This document shows, one piece after another, positions 21,954 through 37,424 of a stretch of DNA of 64,000 nt. Source of the stretch: Phaeotremella fagi (taxonomy: Eukaryota > Basidiomycota > Tremellomycetes > Tremellales > Phaeotremellaceae); assembly GCA_001599715.1 (NCBI GenBank), contig BCHU01000011.1:186001-250000 (forward strand). The letters are read 5' to 3'. A program made the translations under genes and the position numbers. The first letter of the stretch is position 1, and every line of letters starts with the position of its first letter. Under the pieces are notes generated by a model. It was given only the letters and a program-made list of their open reading frames with translations, had not been told where the DNA came from and made no database searches.

Positions 21954-24146
21954 ATTGATTGGTTATCCTCGGTTGAAAAAAAAACAAACAATGGTCTGAC
22001 TGAATGTAGAAGTAGATAATAAAATAAGAAATGACAAAGAAAATCAATTCCGAAATACTGTTTGGACATCTATATATGTGTTGTTTGGAACCACCTTCAA
22101 GTTGAAGTGTTTACGCCCATTCCCAAATCTGCGTCATTGAAACCCGACCAAGTTCCAACAAACCCTTGAAGGCAGAAGTAACTGATCCTTAGGTTCTACG
22201 GTAACTCCAGCCTCCCATTCAACAACATGAGTCAACAGGGAGTAGGTTGAGTCAAGAGGGTTCTTCGCATCTTAAGTGACCATGTGTGATATCTCTATAG
22301 TAGGAGAAATCACTTTTTCCACGGAGGTTCGTTCAAGGATCCGACGGAGATCTTTCCAACGAAAGAAAAAATTTGAACCCTTAATACCTAGAGTCTCACA
22401 CCGCCATCTAGTATGACTAAGAAATTAACTATAAAGACATGCGATCCATCAGTTGAACGAAGGAATAGAACGGTAACCCAAGATTAGGGAGATGTTTAGT
22501 TTTGTTGGAACGAAAATGTTTCATTCAAAGGGCTAAACAATGCCGAGAACAATTCAAGAGATTTTCGGTTCAAGTAATAGAGTTAGTAGGGTATGGTACC
22601 TGATCTTTACATGATTCCATAACTTTTAAACCCTTGCTAAACCATCGGTTGAGATATCAACGAAGTCAATATCCTGGTAACCTAAATACAATACACTACG
22701 ATGGGCTGCGCCGGACTAAGTACTTGAGTTTGAGTTACTTCTGTTTGCTCTAAGGTACATTCAAAAAATGTGACCCATAGGTAAGCAAGTCCAGTAAACG
22801 CCAAGTCTGTTCCAGCGATCCCTCAAACTCAGTCAACATACTCTTTTCAGTTAAGACCGAAAAATTGTGAAATCGACATGTCCTAAAAGAATGGCTTACC
22901 ATTTGAGTTTTTTGGGGTCGCTAATGCGCATCTTAGTTTGTGATCTGTAACTTAATCGTGGGCTGTGAGGATCGAGGCTATCGTCAAGATCGTACTTCCT
23001 GCGATAAGTTCAAGTAACTGCATTGTCAAGCATAAACTCATCCGCAAATCTGTTGGAATTTAGTCAGCAGCATTCGCCTCTCACGCTGAATCAACATTCC
23101 CATTTTAAGACATACAAATTACAAGCAAGCAAGCTACTGCCTACGATTCCCAACACATACGAGTGCTTTGTAGTATCATTTCACAACCGTTCACTCACTT
23201 CGATAACCACCCACACATTTCACTCCTCTCTCATCTTCATATTTTGACTATCCATATCAAAATTATCTACTGTGTATGCCATACATGCATGTGTCTGATA
23301 TGAGTAGGTATGATTTTTTTTCCTCTTTGGGATTGATTTCTTTCAATGTTCTATGTTTTGCCACGTGTACCACGCGTAACAACAACAAAGGGAAAATCTC
23401 CTCCTCTTTAGTTATACGATCAAATTCTTACATTTCATATCACACACATTTTCATCTCCTTCATTTAGATACCCAATTATCAGGTCAACTTTAGCTTCTA
23501 CCAAAAATAGGATCCTTCCTTATCTATCGCATAGCTCAAATTAGACAAAGGTATCGGAAAGAAAAACGAACATAGATAGATCAATCAGGTGAATATCTCA
23601 ACGTAGTTAGTTATCAGCAATATCATCTATTCGCTACGACAAAGCATTCTCCTTCCGACATACTCGACATTCTACTTGACCGATATCATTCTCTTCTGTG
23701 TTGATCACAAGAAGAAGAAGCTGTAGTTACGGAAAGAATTGTCTGATACTGACATCGGTGGCTTGGTGTTTCGAATTCTTAAAGGAGAAAACATTCGATA
23801 AACTGTACAACGTCGACCTCAATAGCATTGAAAGAGAATCGACGTCATAGTACTCCTACATCTTGGCCGGAAATACCTAACATCAAACGTGAGAAACGCA
23901 AGGATTCAAGGAAAGACTCGGTTTCTGGATCTGACGCTTGGATATCAAGACACTCTGGCGTTACAGGGGTCAAAGTGGGTTACTGCGTGATACAATAGTC
24001 GTGAGACTTTCTTCAGGCTTTTCTTGGAATCCCAACTCAAATCAAAATTATATACAATCACAAAGTACATATTATTCATTTACACACCTATCATTCTCAC
24101 CACTTCAAGTTGACAAATCTCTTCTCGTCACTTCATCTTCAACAAA
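21954..24146. other. Long intergenic region upstream of the STE20-type kinase
   Basis: About 2.2 kb between divergent genes. I see no motif-bearing frame, repeat or RNA gene. Short open frames near 23023-23494 and 23938-24207 lack conserved features; parts of the right half may be a long 5' leader of the kinase, which starts at 24147. Confidence 0.45.
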
Positions 24147-26684
<2,538 letters not shown>

Positions 26685-27056
26685 GTGGAGGAAGATGGTG
26701 GCGACGTATTCTTTCGAGCTTGATTTATCCTTAAAATCGACTCTTTCCCCTGCTTTCGTAAACCTGTATTGTTGTGTTGACTTTGACATGTTTTGGTTGT
26801 ACGGTGTAGTGCAGTCAAGCATGTTAATGACTTGTACATTAGTAGAGTTTTCCTGTTGTTTCAATAATTAATGCATGGTATCTATTCGTCTCTGAATTGA
26901 ATTGCCATTGCCACTGATCTAATTCGTCTCTTTGACAGTCGCTTTGTCCGGTTTTACCCGTTATAAACAACGTTCCATTTGCTTGTCTTGTCTTTTCTCT
27001 TTGTCTTTCAATCTCATTCTGATAAAACAAGAGTTCATCTATATCTCACTGACACC

Positions 27057-29359
27057 ATGTCAAAGCCCAAACCGGGTCTAGGCAAAGGTTTAGTAAGATC
27101 TCTAGCCCAACATCCAACAACCTCTTCATCTTCAACTGGTATTCATTTCCCCCTTCAACTTATTCCCGTAGTCTCACATCATGTTCCTGCATCTACATCA
27201 TCAATCTCATCTTCACCTTCGATCTCTTTAACCTCCTTGAGACCTTTATCGACATCAAACTTCTCTCTCCCTCTGCCTCTACCTTTATACAACTCTTCAT
27301 ACCAATCTTCGTCTTATCGACATTCTCATTCGCATTCCATAACGAATCCTCTGTCTTTATTACCAACATGGGATCCACCGAATCTGGCAACCTTCACCAC
27401 ATCAGATGTAGTCAATTCATCATCGACACGTTTCCTGCCAGAAACGATATCTGTGGTAGTTCCATATCGTTCACCTTCCACAACAGTTACCGCTCGTCTA
27501 ACCGCTCCGATAGCGGTCACTCAATTCAGTAGTCGATCCACCCACAATAAATCTCCTACGTCGAATTCTAAAAATCGGACTAGAGGTCAAAGTGTTAGTT
27601 ACTCTACATCCTCTGCACCAATACGTGCAATGGCTCTGGATCCTGGTCCATCGTATCAAATGTTTAATCCAAGTTTATTGGGTCCAATGCCCTATGGTCC
27701 AGCAGTACCTCCGTCTTTACTTTCATTGGATAAAACCTTATTTCCAGGTCAAAACAACTTTTCATCAACAGACTATCTGAATGACTTCTATACACCNCCC
27801 CCACCNCCTCCTTCTCCTTCACCGCCTCATCCAACACCTCAGTCTTTACGGTCAACACGATCATCGGAGCACACTGTCCTCTCACCCGCTCCTCATACGT
27901 CATCCAACTCAAATCCGTCACCAACTTTATCACTGACTTCTCATCCGTACCTCGCTTTCGATGTCAATTCGACAGCGATGCTCACACCCCCACAGACGAC
28001 ATCAGAATCAACCACGTTATCTCTATATTCTTCATCACTAATATTTCACCTCGGGGCATCGGGTTTAGCAAAAGAAAGAGGGGCTGCGTTACCACCCAGA
28101 AGAGACGGTAGGGAACCACCACCTCCTCGACCTAGATCATTCCCTTTGCCTGAAGTCACATCACCTACCCATTTCAGGTCCATCTCAGTTGGGGAAGATG
28201 CATATTTCACCAGATTCGATGGAATGTGCGTTGCGGACGGCGTAGGTGGTTGGGCAAGATCCGGTAGGGGTGGTGCAGATGCTGGTAGATGGTCAAGGTT
28301 ATTGACTCACTTTTGCGAAGTTGAAGTTGGTGATTGGTGGGCTGGAACAGATGGTTATGTAGAACAGGAAATCGATAGAAATACTACGAGAGATAGTCCA
28401 TCTTCTGGAGGTAGTGATCCAATTGGCGTGACGGGTTGGGCTAAAAGGGCGTGGAAGAAGTCTGAAGATTCAAAATCATTGCCTGATGATTCTGAAGGTC
28501 TTGAGGTCGGGAGACGGCGACGACCATTGGATCCTGTGGAAATCATGCAGAGAGGGTTCGAAAAATGTTTGGCGTGTGTAATGGCAGAGGTAGGTGTATC
28601 TCGATGAAGAATATCTGTATCGTTACTGATCATCAATCACAGGGAATTCATGGTTCATCGACATGTTTACTGGCTTTACTCCACCACTCGACATTGTTAA
28701 TAGCGAATTTGGGAGATTGTTCACTTCTTCTCATCCGCCGTGGCGAGGTTATATTCAGAACATCAGAAATGCAACACGCTTTCAATTTCCCTCTACAGCT
28801 GGGAACACACAGTAAAGATGAACCGATGAAAGATGCTAAGAGGTACGATGTCGATGTCGAGCGTGGTGATGTAGTGATCGTCGGGAGTGATGGTTTGATG
28901 GACAATCTTGTAAGTCTTCGTCTTTCTGCCCTGTCTTCATCAAACTGATTGAAACTATCAGTTCGAGCATGAAATCTTAGAAGTCTTGTCTGAATTCGCT
29001 TCCCCAATCTCGCCATCTCTTCCTACGGCGTTCCAAAAACCATTATCACATTTACATACTCCTCCACCAACACGAACTGGAACACCCACTCAACCTCCAT
29101 TTGTTCCACAAAAAGTTTCAGAAGCTCTCTGTAAAAGAGCTAGAAATGTTTCTGAACAAACTCAAGCCACGACTCCGTTCATGGAAAGAGCTATCGAGCA
29201 AGGTATAGATTTCGTTGGTGGAAAGAGGGATGGTGAGTTTTAGATAGAGTCGAGTTATACACATGCTGACGTCTTGTTTCAGATATATCAGTCCTAGTGG
29301 GCGTCATTGGTGATCGCGAACCATCATTCCTAGATGAATTAGGCATTCCTCACAATTAA
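27057..29359 (+). CDS. PP2C-family protein phosphatase, PTC7 type
   Basis: Four exons (27057-28589, 28643-28909, 28962-29232, 29283-29359) sum to 2148 nt, 715 residues. I chose MSKPKPGLGKGLVRSLAQHP at 27057 (context ACACCATG) rather than the in-frame Met at 26979. About 370 residues of Ser/Pro/Thr-rich sequence precede the catalytic part. PTC7-type PP2C motifs follow: VGEDAYF, VADGVGGWA, HGSSTCLLALLHHSTLLIAN, LGDCSLLLIRRG, FNFPLQLG, GDVVIVGSDGLMDNL and DDISVLVGVIG. The metal-binding Asp residues in ADGVGGW, GSDG and DDISV are all there. An acidic/basic insert (GLEVGRRRRPLDP) splits the domain. PTC7 acts in mitochondria in yeast, where it activates coenzyme Q synthesis; here the long N-terminus gives no clear presequence. 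Two undetermined bases (27797, 27806) fall in a proline run. Confidence 0.88.
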
Positions 29360-29779
29360 TATACCCATGTGTTCTGATCCTGAGTTCTGGTTGTACACTT
29401 ACGTTTTGTTTATATAGTGTCTATTTATTCGTTGTAGATCACGACTTGGGTTAATCCCAATATTAGCATGACATTGTTGTAATGTTAATGTTATCTAGCC
29501 TGAGAGAGCACTTCTCTAAGGGAACAAGCTCAACTTCGAATTGAACATTTCAGACCTCTTGGAACATTGAGAAAACTGTCTCGGCCTCACGAATACCAAA
29601 GCTTGCAAAACAATTGAAATTCGTCGTATATCTGGTTTGGAAACGTCTAAGTTCTACATGGACTATAAAGATGAGTAGAATACAACTATGGGACCGAAAA
29701 GGAAAGAAAGATTGAACATCCGTTCACAGACTATAGTACAACTACGAAACTTAAACTAGGGATAGGATAACAAAGCTAG

Positions 29780-31652
29780 CTAAACAAGAGCAACTCTAGG
29801 TTTACCCAGACCACCTCTGAAATTTCTCATACCACCAACTCGACTACTGGCTTGTTCTCTTTGGATTTGAGCGAAAGCTTCTAAAACGTGATGAGGTGAT
29901 AAAGGTTGTCTAGCTGAAGGAGGTGGATTGAATAGTGGTACAGGAATCGAACTTGTATTTTGATATCGTTTCAAAGGTGAACTATCGTTGTTGACCGGTG
30001 TAGAGATATGGTTCTCGGGCGATGTGGTTGTGATAGACTCTCGTCTTGATATTTTTGGTGATTGAAGTTCTGATCCTGATAGCAAGGTTTTCCTCTTAGT
30101 TGGCGAAGCAGCCAACACGTTTGAAGTTGTAGATCGTGTGTGAGTCGGTTTCCTTGGTGCAATGACGGGAGCCGATCTTTCTAATTGATCGCGGACTTCT
30201 AAAGCTTTTACACAGAGCGATCGAACCATTTCAAAAGATAAGAATCCGAGGATATCGATGATGTCGTCGTTTGGTCTGACGTCTAAATATGCAGAGAAAT
30301 TGATGAAATCACGAAATCGACGAGCTGTACGTGGGTGTCAGCTTGTCAAATATAGGTTAACGGAAAAGCTCACCTTTGCGATACGTGAATGAAGCTTGTC
30401 TGCAATCTGAATAATGAACATATTCATCTTTCGTCATTCGTTTCGTGATCTCATCAGCGTCCTAGAAAGAAAGATGATTAGTGAAATCGACCAGAGAATC
30501 AAAGTAAAAACTCACTCTCAACCGTTGTAAACTATCTTGATGAGCTTGCATCTCGTCCTCATCCTCTTCCTCATCGTCTTCTCCATTCCGATTTTGGGAT
30601 GTTGGTAATGACCTCAGGAAATCTGAGAACGGCGTCAAAAGTTCCCAAGGGAGTTTGACGATAGGTTTTCTAGCCTTCGCAGCTGCTTTATCTGATCCCA
30701 AGTCAGCTCTGCTCTTTATCAAGAAAAGAACATGAACATACCGTTCCCCTCATCAATATCAACATCAACATCCCCACCTCGATCTTCCTCATCTTTCGCT
30801 CTTTTTCTAACATCTTTCCAACTCAGATACGTTCTCAGACGATTCACTTTACCCCTGTCATCTCTTATCAGGAATATCAGGTCTTCAGCGGACAGAAAAC
30901 GAGAAGATCGAAGATGTGTTAGAAGTCTAGCTCGAGTTACCTAAGTTGAATGAGTTATAATGTGTTGGCCTTCCGTTGATTTCCTCGCTTACGATTTCGA
31001 TGATCTGACCTCGAACAACGTCTTCCACTAGTTTGACTGTTTCTGGTAAAGGATCTTGGACTTCTCCAAACACGAACATCTAAATCAAGGTTAGCACTTG
31101 CACGATGACCATGAATGTTCTGAGTATCAAAATAAAGCAGACGACAATCAAGTTGGAACTGACCATTTGAGAGATTTCACTAGTATACTTGTAATCAGAT
31201 TTCCCACTCTGATCAACAACTGCAGGATTTCCAATTCCAATATTTCCCAGATTGAGTGTATTATTATTGGTTGATTGAGTTTTCCTTCTTTTTCTACCCT
31301 TTTTCGAAGTTCCTAATTCATCATCATCGTCGTCTCCTTCTGCGTCTTCATCATCGGGTTCTGGCGAAGGTGATTGTGGATTGTATTTAACAAGTGGTGA
31401 TGAAGGTGAAGCTATCGAAGGAATGATACTGTTACTGCCGTTCATACCTGAAGACCCCAAAGCCAGTGCAGCTGACTGGCGACGTTGAGCAATAGTCGAT
31501 GTCGAAGAAGGTGGTAGCATACTCGAACTTGAAGTTGAGGTTGAAGCGACTGCATTTGAGTTCGAGTTTTGATTCGAGGTTGTATTCGTTGACATGGTTG
31601 GAAGTGCTAATGTCATTGGACGTTTACTGGGTAAAGCGATTGAAGTCGCCAT
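29780..31652 (-). CDS. SPT3: SPT3 subunit of SAGA transcription coactivator
   Basis: The N-terminal 175 residues are low-complexity (Ser/Thr/Asn) with an acidic run and a KKGRKRRK basic patch. SPT3 sequence follows: [11 protein letters not shown] joined to [29 protein letters not shown], then [20 protein letters not shown] and [31 protein letters not shown]. These are the paired histone folds of SPT3. Later comes [17 protein letters not shown], then the short exon for [20 protein letters not shown] and the tail from 30229 down ([17 protein letters not shown] onward). The tail is extended by about 110 Ser/Pro-rich residues. SPT3 guides TBP to promoters in the nucleus as part of SAGA. The gene converges with the phosphatase gene (stop-to-stop gap about 420 bp). 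Both extensions are longer than in yeast SPT3. Confidence 0.9.
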
Positions 31653-32578
31653 ATTGAATTAGAGATATGGATTGATCTTATCTATTCAACGAAAAGAAAT
31701 CGTGAAAGGGACTATGTTGAAAAGAGTTGAGTTTGAAAATAAACACTGTATAAAAAGAGTGGAAGTAGGAGTATGATTACAACGGATAGATAGACGATCT
31801 TGTTATCAGAGATAAGATAAAAACCTGATATTAAATGGTTATTAGTAACATAAATGCGAGAAAGAAGACGGGTTGAAAGAAGAATCGAAGGTGAAGGTTA
31901 TTTTTATTTTGGAGTTATTGGTATTGAAATTCAATTTGTTATTTTGTGGATACTCGGTACTGTACAAGTACAGTATGGTATGGATTACACGAGGTTTTTG
32001 CATCATGCATACCATAGACAACTATACATAACATGTATACATACATACACTCTCCCCCTTGCTCCTCACTCTCCCCCTCTCTCCCTCTCTCCGGACCAAT
32101 CGGACGTGAACCATAATAAGATTGAAAAGATTGAGTCGGAAACTTGGCATCTGACCTCGCTTGGAGAGTGGTTCCTAGTTGAACTATTCCTTTTCGCATG
32201 ATTCAATTCGTGCATGGGTTATCTAGAGCCTCGACAAGTCTATAGCTCGTCTATTCCTCGTTTATATAAAATCAATGTACTCCGTACGCTTGTCAAGGTA
32301 TGCATGCACATGCTGTCCACTTGGCATTCAATCAATATAATTTCAATTACGATAACCAATTCAATTTAAGCGAGGTCTGACTGAGGTCTTCTTCTCCGAT
32401 ATGATAATTCCCGAAATATGTCAATCTTATCTAGGATGAAGCTTCATTCCAATGCATAATATTAGAGCTATTCAATTAAAGAGGCAAGCTGGTAAGCAGG
32501 CAAGCATGCAAGTAAGTAGTAAAAGAAAGAGACGTTATCCACGAAATGTTAAGAAAATTTCTACCCCTTTATCCTTCA
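31653..32578. other. Intergenic region between SPT3 start and CDT2 end
   Basis: About 0.9 kb. It contains a pyrimidine tract of CTCTCCCC-type repeats at roughly 32050-32095 and alternating short A/T-rich words. The SPT3 promoter should lie here. No coding motif or RNA gene was seen. Confidence 0.45.
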
Positions 32579-34908
32579 TCACAGAGGTCCAGCCCATTCA
32601 GCTTCGGCCGTATGTCTATCCTCTCGTAACCATTTAGCAGCGGTCGGATTTGATCTCCAAATACGTGTTGCTTGGTCGTCAGAACTAGCGGCGAGCTATT
32701 TTTGAATAAGTTTTATTTCATTTACGTGCTTTTTAAGTCAAAGCTCACCAAGTCTTTACCCCAATCAACTGCTCCTATCTCCCTTTCACGTCCAGGCGAT
32801 TGAACCTGGCCAATACCCATGCCTAATCTTGTTGCTCCTATTTCACCTTTTTCATTGGCTCTACCCTCCGTATCCCAAGTGAACATTCCACCTTTAGAAG
32901 ATCCCGACGATAAATAACGTCCATCCGGCGAAGCCGATAGTTTGATGTAGAAAGAGGACACTAGAAGATTTGGATCCGTGAACGTTTTAGGAAGTATGGT
33001 TTCTGAATTATCAAAGTTTTCGGTATCGGCAGAAAGTAAACCTGCTGAAGGTCTCAAGGTATGAATCCTGGAATCGCCACACAAGGCGAATATGTCGCCT
33101 GTACTGGTTTGTTCACAGAGAGCATTTATGGAACGAGGACGACGAGATGGGTGGCGTGACGAGATGGTTGGATCTGCTAGAGCGCCAATGGGTGTACAAG
33201 ACGGTCTTGGATCAGGTGATCGAGGTGTTGAATTAGGGAATCGTAGATCCCAGAGTTTAACGATACTAGATATCGGAGATCAGTACTCATCTCTAAGGTA
33301 TTAAAGATACATACCCATCGAATGATCCACCTGATGCTAGAACACCTGGCATGGTTTCGAGGGCAACAAGACTGGTTACAGAACGAGTGGCAGTCCGCTG
33401 CAGTTATAAAATCTGATCAGTTCGATGTTCAATCCATGTCAAATATCATGACTTACGCCGGACGCGGATCTCCTGGTGGTATCCCCATGAGCTTGTTTGA
33501 TTACCATTACAGGGTCTATACTGTGACTATTATGTTGAGGAGAGAAACCAGCGACTCCAACGCTGTATCTTTCCCTCGAGCTTCGACGTCTTGGAGTGCC
33601 ATCTTCACCTAAGGATGAAGAATCTGACCCATCTCGCAGCAATGTCCCTCGACATCGAAGATCGTAAATCAATATGTTACCGTCTCTTCCTGCCGATGCG
33701 ATTATGCTAGATGATGTGGATGGGTGCATGTGGGACCTGGAAGGATCGAAGAAGACGGCAGATTTGACTGAAGAAGTGTGGCCTCTGAGTGTGGCTAATA
33801 ACGTAGGAGTTGGAGAAGTGAGAGCATGAAGTCGCGTAGTTTGATCACCGGATGCAGTGAGCTATGTTTGGTTAGCATCAAGCTAACAGCATATTCCAAT
33901 CAACACCTACTAGACGTGAGTCGTCGCTTGACCATTTGACGTCGAAAACAGAGTTTGCGTGAGCTCTCCACCAAAATCCTTTCTCTTCCGGATGATCACC
34001 CAATCCCTCATCGACATCTACAATTCTGACACCACCCTCTTCCCCTGCCACAGCTATCAAACGACGTCTTCCCGCTTGTTTGGCCTCACTGGCTGCCCAA
34101 TGTTTCGCGATACCGTTGAAAGCAACAGCTAGAACAGGTGAGAAATCTCTAGGTCGACGCGTGGGTGGATGTAGAGAAGGAATGAAGAGGATTGAAGGAG
34201 GTGTCAATGGATGATATGGCGCCAAGGAAGTGACAAGAGTTTGTAGGTATGGAGTTGTAGGTGATTGGGCTGATATAAATATATTGTCAGTGATGTTTTC
34301 GATATCAAGAGGATCGGCGACATACCTCGCATTCTGGCAACATCATTTAAACCGGTGGATCGAGTTACTCCTTGAATTCCAAATCTTCTCCTAGGTTTTC
34401 TCCAAACAGTAACCTCAGGTAGCTCAACTTCATCAACTTCAACAACAGTAGTTCGACGCGATATCGCGTCTTTACCGCGATCACGCGAATAATGATCGTG
34501 TCGAGAAGGTGTCGACGGCAAGAAGAAATCAGATATACTTGAAGCCTTGGACCTTCTCTTTAGAGGTAGATCTTCGTCGAAATTATCTAAATTCATAGCC
34601 ATAGCATCTTCATAGTGTTCGTCTGATTTGACGCGTTTCCTCGAAGTGAAGCTACATTCGCCAATTTGAGATTGTGAATATTGATTTTGAGGTGAAGATG
34701 GAGTGAAGATGGTGATGTCGGGTGAAGAATCTAGATAGCATGTGGATGAAATTGTAGGAGTAGAAGTAGAATCTGAATGATGGAATGGATTGGGGTTACG
34801 AAGGAATATAGGAGCTAATTTGGTAGGAGGAGGTTTCTCGGTTGAAGATGAAGATGAAGTGAGACGTGAGATGTTAGTCGAGATGGGTTGCAGAGGGTGT
34901 CGCGACAT
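32579..34908 (-). CDS. CDT2: CDT2/DTL-like WD40 substrate receptor of CRL4 ubiquitin ligase
   Basis: The start MSRHPLQPISTNISRLTSSS leads a 170-residue disordered N-terminus with basic clusters (SRKRVKSDE, LKRRSKASS) and RFGIQGVTRS. WD40 blades follow: AVAFNGIAKHWAASE, RRRLIAVAGEEGGVRIVDVD, FWWRAHANSVFDVKWSSDDS, ASGDQTTRLHAL, RGHTSSVKSAVFFDPSRSH, IIASAGRDGNILIYDLRCRG, GSIKLWDLRFPN, FALCGDSRIHTLRP, KLSASPDGRYLSSGSSKGGM and a last blade ending DDQATRIWRSNPTAAKWLRE. The stop is at 32579-32581. The FWWRAH-NSVFDVKW blade and the D-Q-T-T-R-L block are typical of CDT2, which presents PCNA-bound Cdt1 and other S-phase targets to Cul4-Ddb1 in the nucleus. Inserts between blades make it longer than a minimal WD40 protein. 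Divergent from NDUFS5 with a 477-bp shared promoter region. Confidence 0.85.
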
Positions 34909-35385
34909 GGTGGTGGTGAAGGGGTGAGTGTAGGTTGGGATAGAGTGAGGAGATGAAATGAAGGGGCAGTGAGATGTGAAGTAGAGAATAGGATAGTAAT
35001 GGGATGTATGAATATATGATTGATTTGAATTAGTATTAACATTAACATTAATGTTGGCGGTGACACTTTTGATTTACTTTGGTACTGACTAGTTACGCGA
35101 TTGATTTTCGTGAACCGTGACTGAGGGTTGCCACGTGGTATTGAAGAGGGGGGTAACTAATTACGTGTCTTTTATCTGGTAGTTGACTTCCTTTTTGATA
35201 AGCCCCTACACCTCCTCCTCTTTCTTTCCTACAATTACTATCCCTCATTCAAATTCCTTCTAGACCAGTCCACAACTTTCACTTCAGCTCAGTTCAGCTC
35301 AATTCAGCTCATTCTAATTCAGTCTCTCACCTCATCAACTTAACTCCCCTCACCCACTATACTAATCATCTAATATTTTATCACA

Positions 35386-36023
35386 ATGGCCGTAAGTTTC
35401 AATACACAGTTCTTCGTTTTATCGAACGTATCACCAACTTACCATCTCTTCAGTCTGGATTCGGTTACACAGGAGGTTAGTATTGAGGACTACTATCACC
35501 CTACACCCTATATCGCACATAGTCCATATCTGAATCCAATCTAATTCCTGCTCTTAGGTCGAACGAGATGTTTCCCTTTTTGGCAAGAATTCAGCAAGGT
35601 TCGTTATAATCAGTTAACTCAATCTAACCCCCGATATAGTGTTACGCTTCTGCCGATAGTCCACAGGACTGCGTAGCTCAAAAAGAAGATTATCTTGAAT
35701 GTTTACATCGTACAAAAGAGGTAGGGATTGCTTCTGGTTCTAAGAAGATGTCACTGATCATCTGTTTTTTCATTTATCATCCGTCCAACCATCTCTTCCA
35801 ATATCATATCAACACATCTAAACACCTCACTCTTATATGCGCTATATTATCAACATACCCTTATTCATCACCTTAGATCGCTCGCGCAAAAGAAATCAAA
35901 TCCCACTTCCTACAAACTCAACAACACGAAGGAGCTGACGCAAGGAAATTAGCAGAGAAAGCTGCAACTGGAGTTATCGTTAGTTTAGGTCTGGTAAAAG
36001 AAGACGAAGGGGATTCGAAGTAG
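35386..36023 (+). CDS. NDUFS5: NADH:ubiquinone oxidoreductase (complex I) subunit NDUFS5
   Basis: Five exons (35386-35391, 35454-35475, 35558-35598, 35640-35720, 35877-36023) sum to 297 nt, 98 residues. The start exon is only two codons (MA). The protein reads MASGFGYTGGRTRCFPFWQE, FSKCYASADSPQDCVAQKED, YLECLHRTKEIARAKEIKSH and on to EDEGDSK. It has the twin CX9C motif: C-FPFWQEFSK-C and C-VAQKEDYLE-C, as imported by the Mia40 pathway into the intermembrane space. NDUFS5 is an accessory subunit of the proton-pumping arm of complex I. The length and both cysteine pairs fit the family, so splicing is well supported. It converges on the NAT9-like gene with a gap of 67 bp. Confidence 0.92.
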
Positions 36024-36090
36024 ATGGACAAGGCATATGCATATGTTTGGTGGATCTACGGAATACAACAACAGCTTTTACTCGTTGGGG

Positions 36091-37085
36091 TCAAGCAGGA
36101 ATATCATATACTCCTATTCTATTCTCTGGTATAGTTGCGCTCCAAATTGGCTTTCTAGCGTCCCTCTTTCCATCCATAACCACATTTTTTTCGTCCCCTT
36201 TCCAACCCCATCTTAATTCACATTCATTAAAAACTTCAACGATTTTTACCGTTCCAAAACCAAGTTTTTGGAATAATCTGATAGAGGGAGTATTGGTGGT
36301 ACCGATTCTTGCTATCAGATGTGTCGGATCAATGCTGAGTGGTCCTTTGACAGCATAAGTCAAGCTTTTGACCTTGTTAGCCAAACTTTAAGTTTAGTCC
36401 TTCTCGATACATACAATAGCGTTAATGCTTCTAAAGCAAACCCATTTCGTCGATCCCCGGGAGCTAGTATTTGGCAGTCAGTTTTCGGAGGAACACCATA
36501 CCCTACCCACTTACCAGCAATCATGATTTCACACTCTGCATCGTCTTCGACTCCATTCGGGAGAAACAGGTTGACATCGCCTATCATTCTGCAATCCTTT
36601 AGTTGACCGGGTGAAAGTAATGGAAAAGCGTCACTCGACAGAGACCGCGATCTTTCGAGGAGAATGAATGTTAATTCTTTCGCACATTTCAGTTTTCTTT
36701 GTCTTTCAGATGAGAGGGTGATCGTTGTCACTCTCGACACGACTCACTGTCGTCATCTAGATGCCACTTGCCTATAACGTCAGTAAAGAGATTAGCTTCC
36801 AAACCCACGCTGCATTTCGTATTCCTCTTCAAGTGTCAAAGGTTCAGAAGCGGTTAACTCAAGTAACTCAGGAGATTTCATCCAATCGTGATACGTCTTG
36901 AGTATTGTTAGTAGAAGTTAGAAAGTTGATTCAACCAACGTACAGGGACATGCTCTGAACTTTTGAGGTTGGAATTAGTGTTTGGGTTGAGAAAGGATAC
37001 ATCGAATGAAAACAGAATAAACAAACCGATATGGAACTAGAATGACTTTATCACCACAAATGACAGTATTCTCATTTAGACGCAT
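36091..37085 (-). CDS. NAT9: NAT9-like GNAT N-acetyltransferase
   Basis: The first exon encodes MRLNENTVICGDKVILVPYR, the family's invariant start. It continues SEHVP then YHDWMKSPELLELTASEPLT, LEEEYEMQRKWHLDDDK (across two short introns), LTFILLERSRSLSSD, FPLLSPGQLKDCRMIGDVNL, FLPNGVEDDAECEIMIA, a GYG..RRNGFALEALTLLY acetyl-CoA-binding block, then HLIARIGTTNTPSIRLFQKL, GFGTVKIVEVFNE and GVYDIPA, stop at 36091-36093. The M-R-L-N-E-N-T start, M-x-x-[PE]-E-L-x-x-L-T-A-S-E-P-L-T and IG..N.PSI.LFQKLGF blocks are diagnostic of NAT9. NAT9 proteins are GNAT-fold acetyltransferases; tubulin stability is a reported role in flies. The reading between 36360 and 36600 has one intron whose limits are approximate. 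Confidence 0.88.
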
Positions 37086-37424
37086 AGTCTGATCTAATCT
37101 CTAGAGTTGTAGATTGAGGTGAAGGTGAGGTTGAAGGTTGAGGGGAAGGTGTTAGTAGGCACAAGTAGGTGACTGATGTCGGCGTTATACAATGTGGCAC
37201 TTATCATCACCAAGCGGGGCAACGCGTGTCGCTGACATGTCGTTCATCCAGTACACTGTACACTCTGATACCTAGATATCTATCAATCTCATATCTCATA
37301 CCAATCAATCAACTTCAATTTCAGACAACATCGTATCATTCATCTCCCCCAACCACGGATACATCTCATAATCGCTCAACTCTAATCCTAACACACCCCT
37401 CCCCTACCATCTCTCAACCTCACC

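Noticed and set aside
26979..27056. Upstream in-frame Met as start of the PP2C gene
   Set aside because: The added residues are not conserved-looking and the Met at 27057 has a good context (ACACCATG); the upstream stretch reads as a leader.
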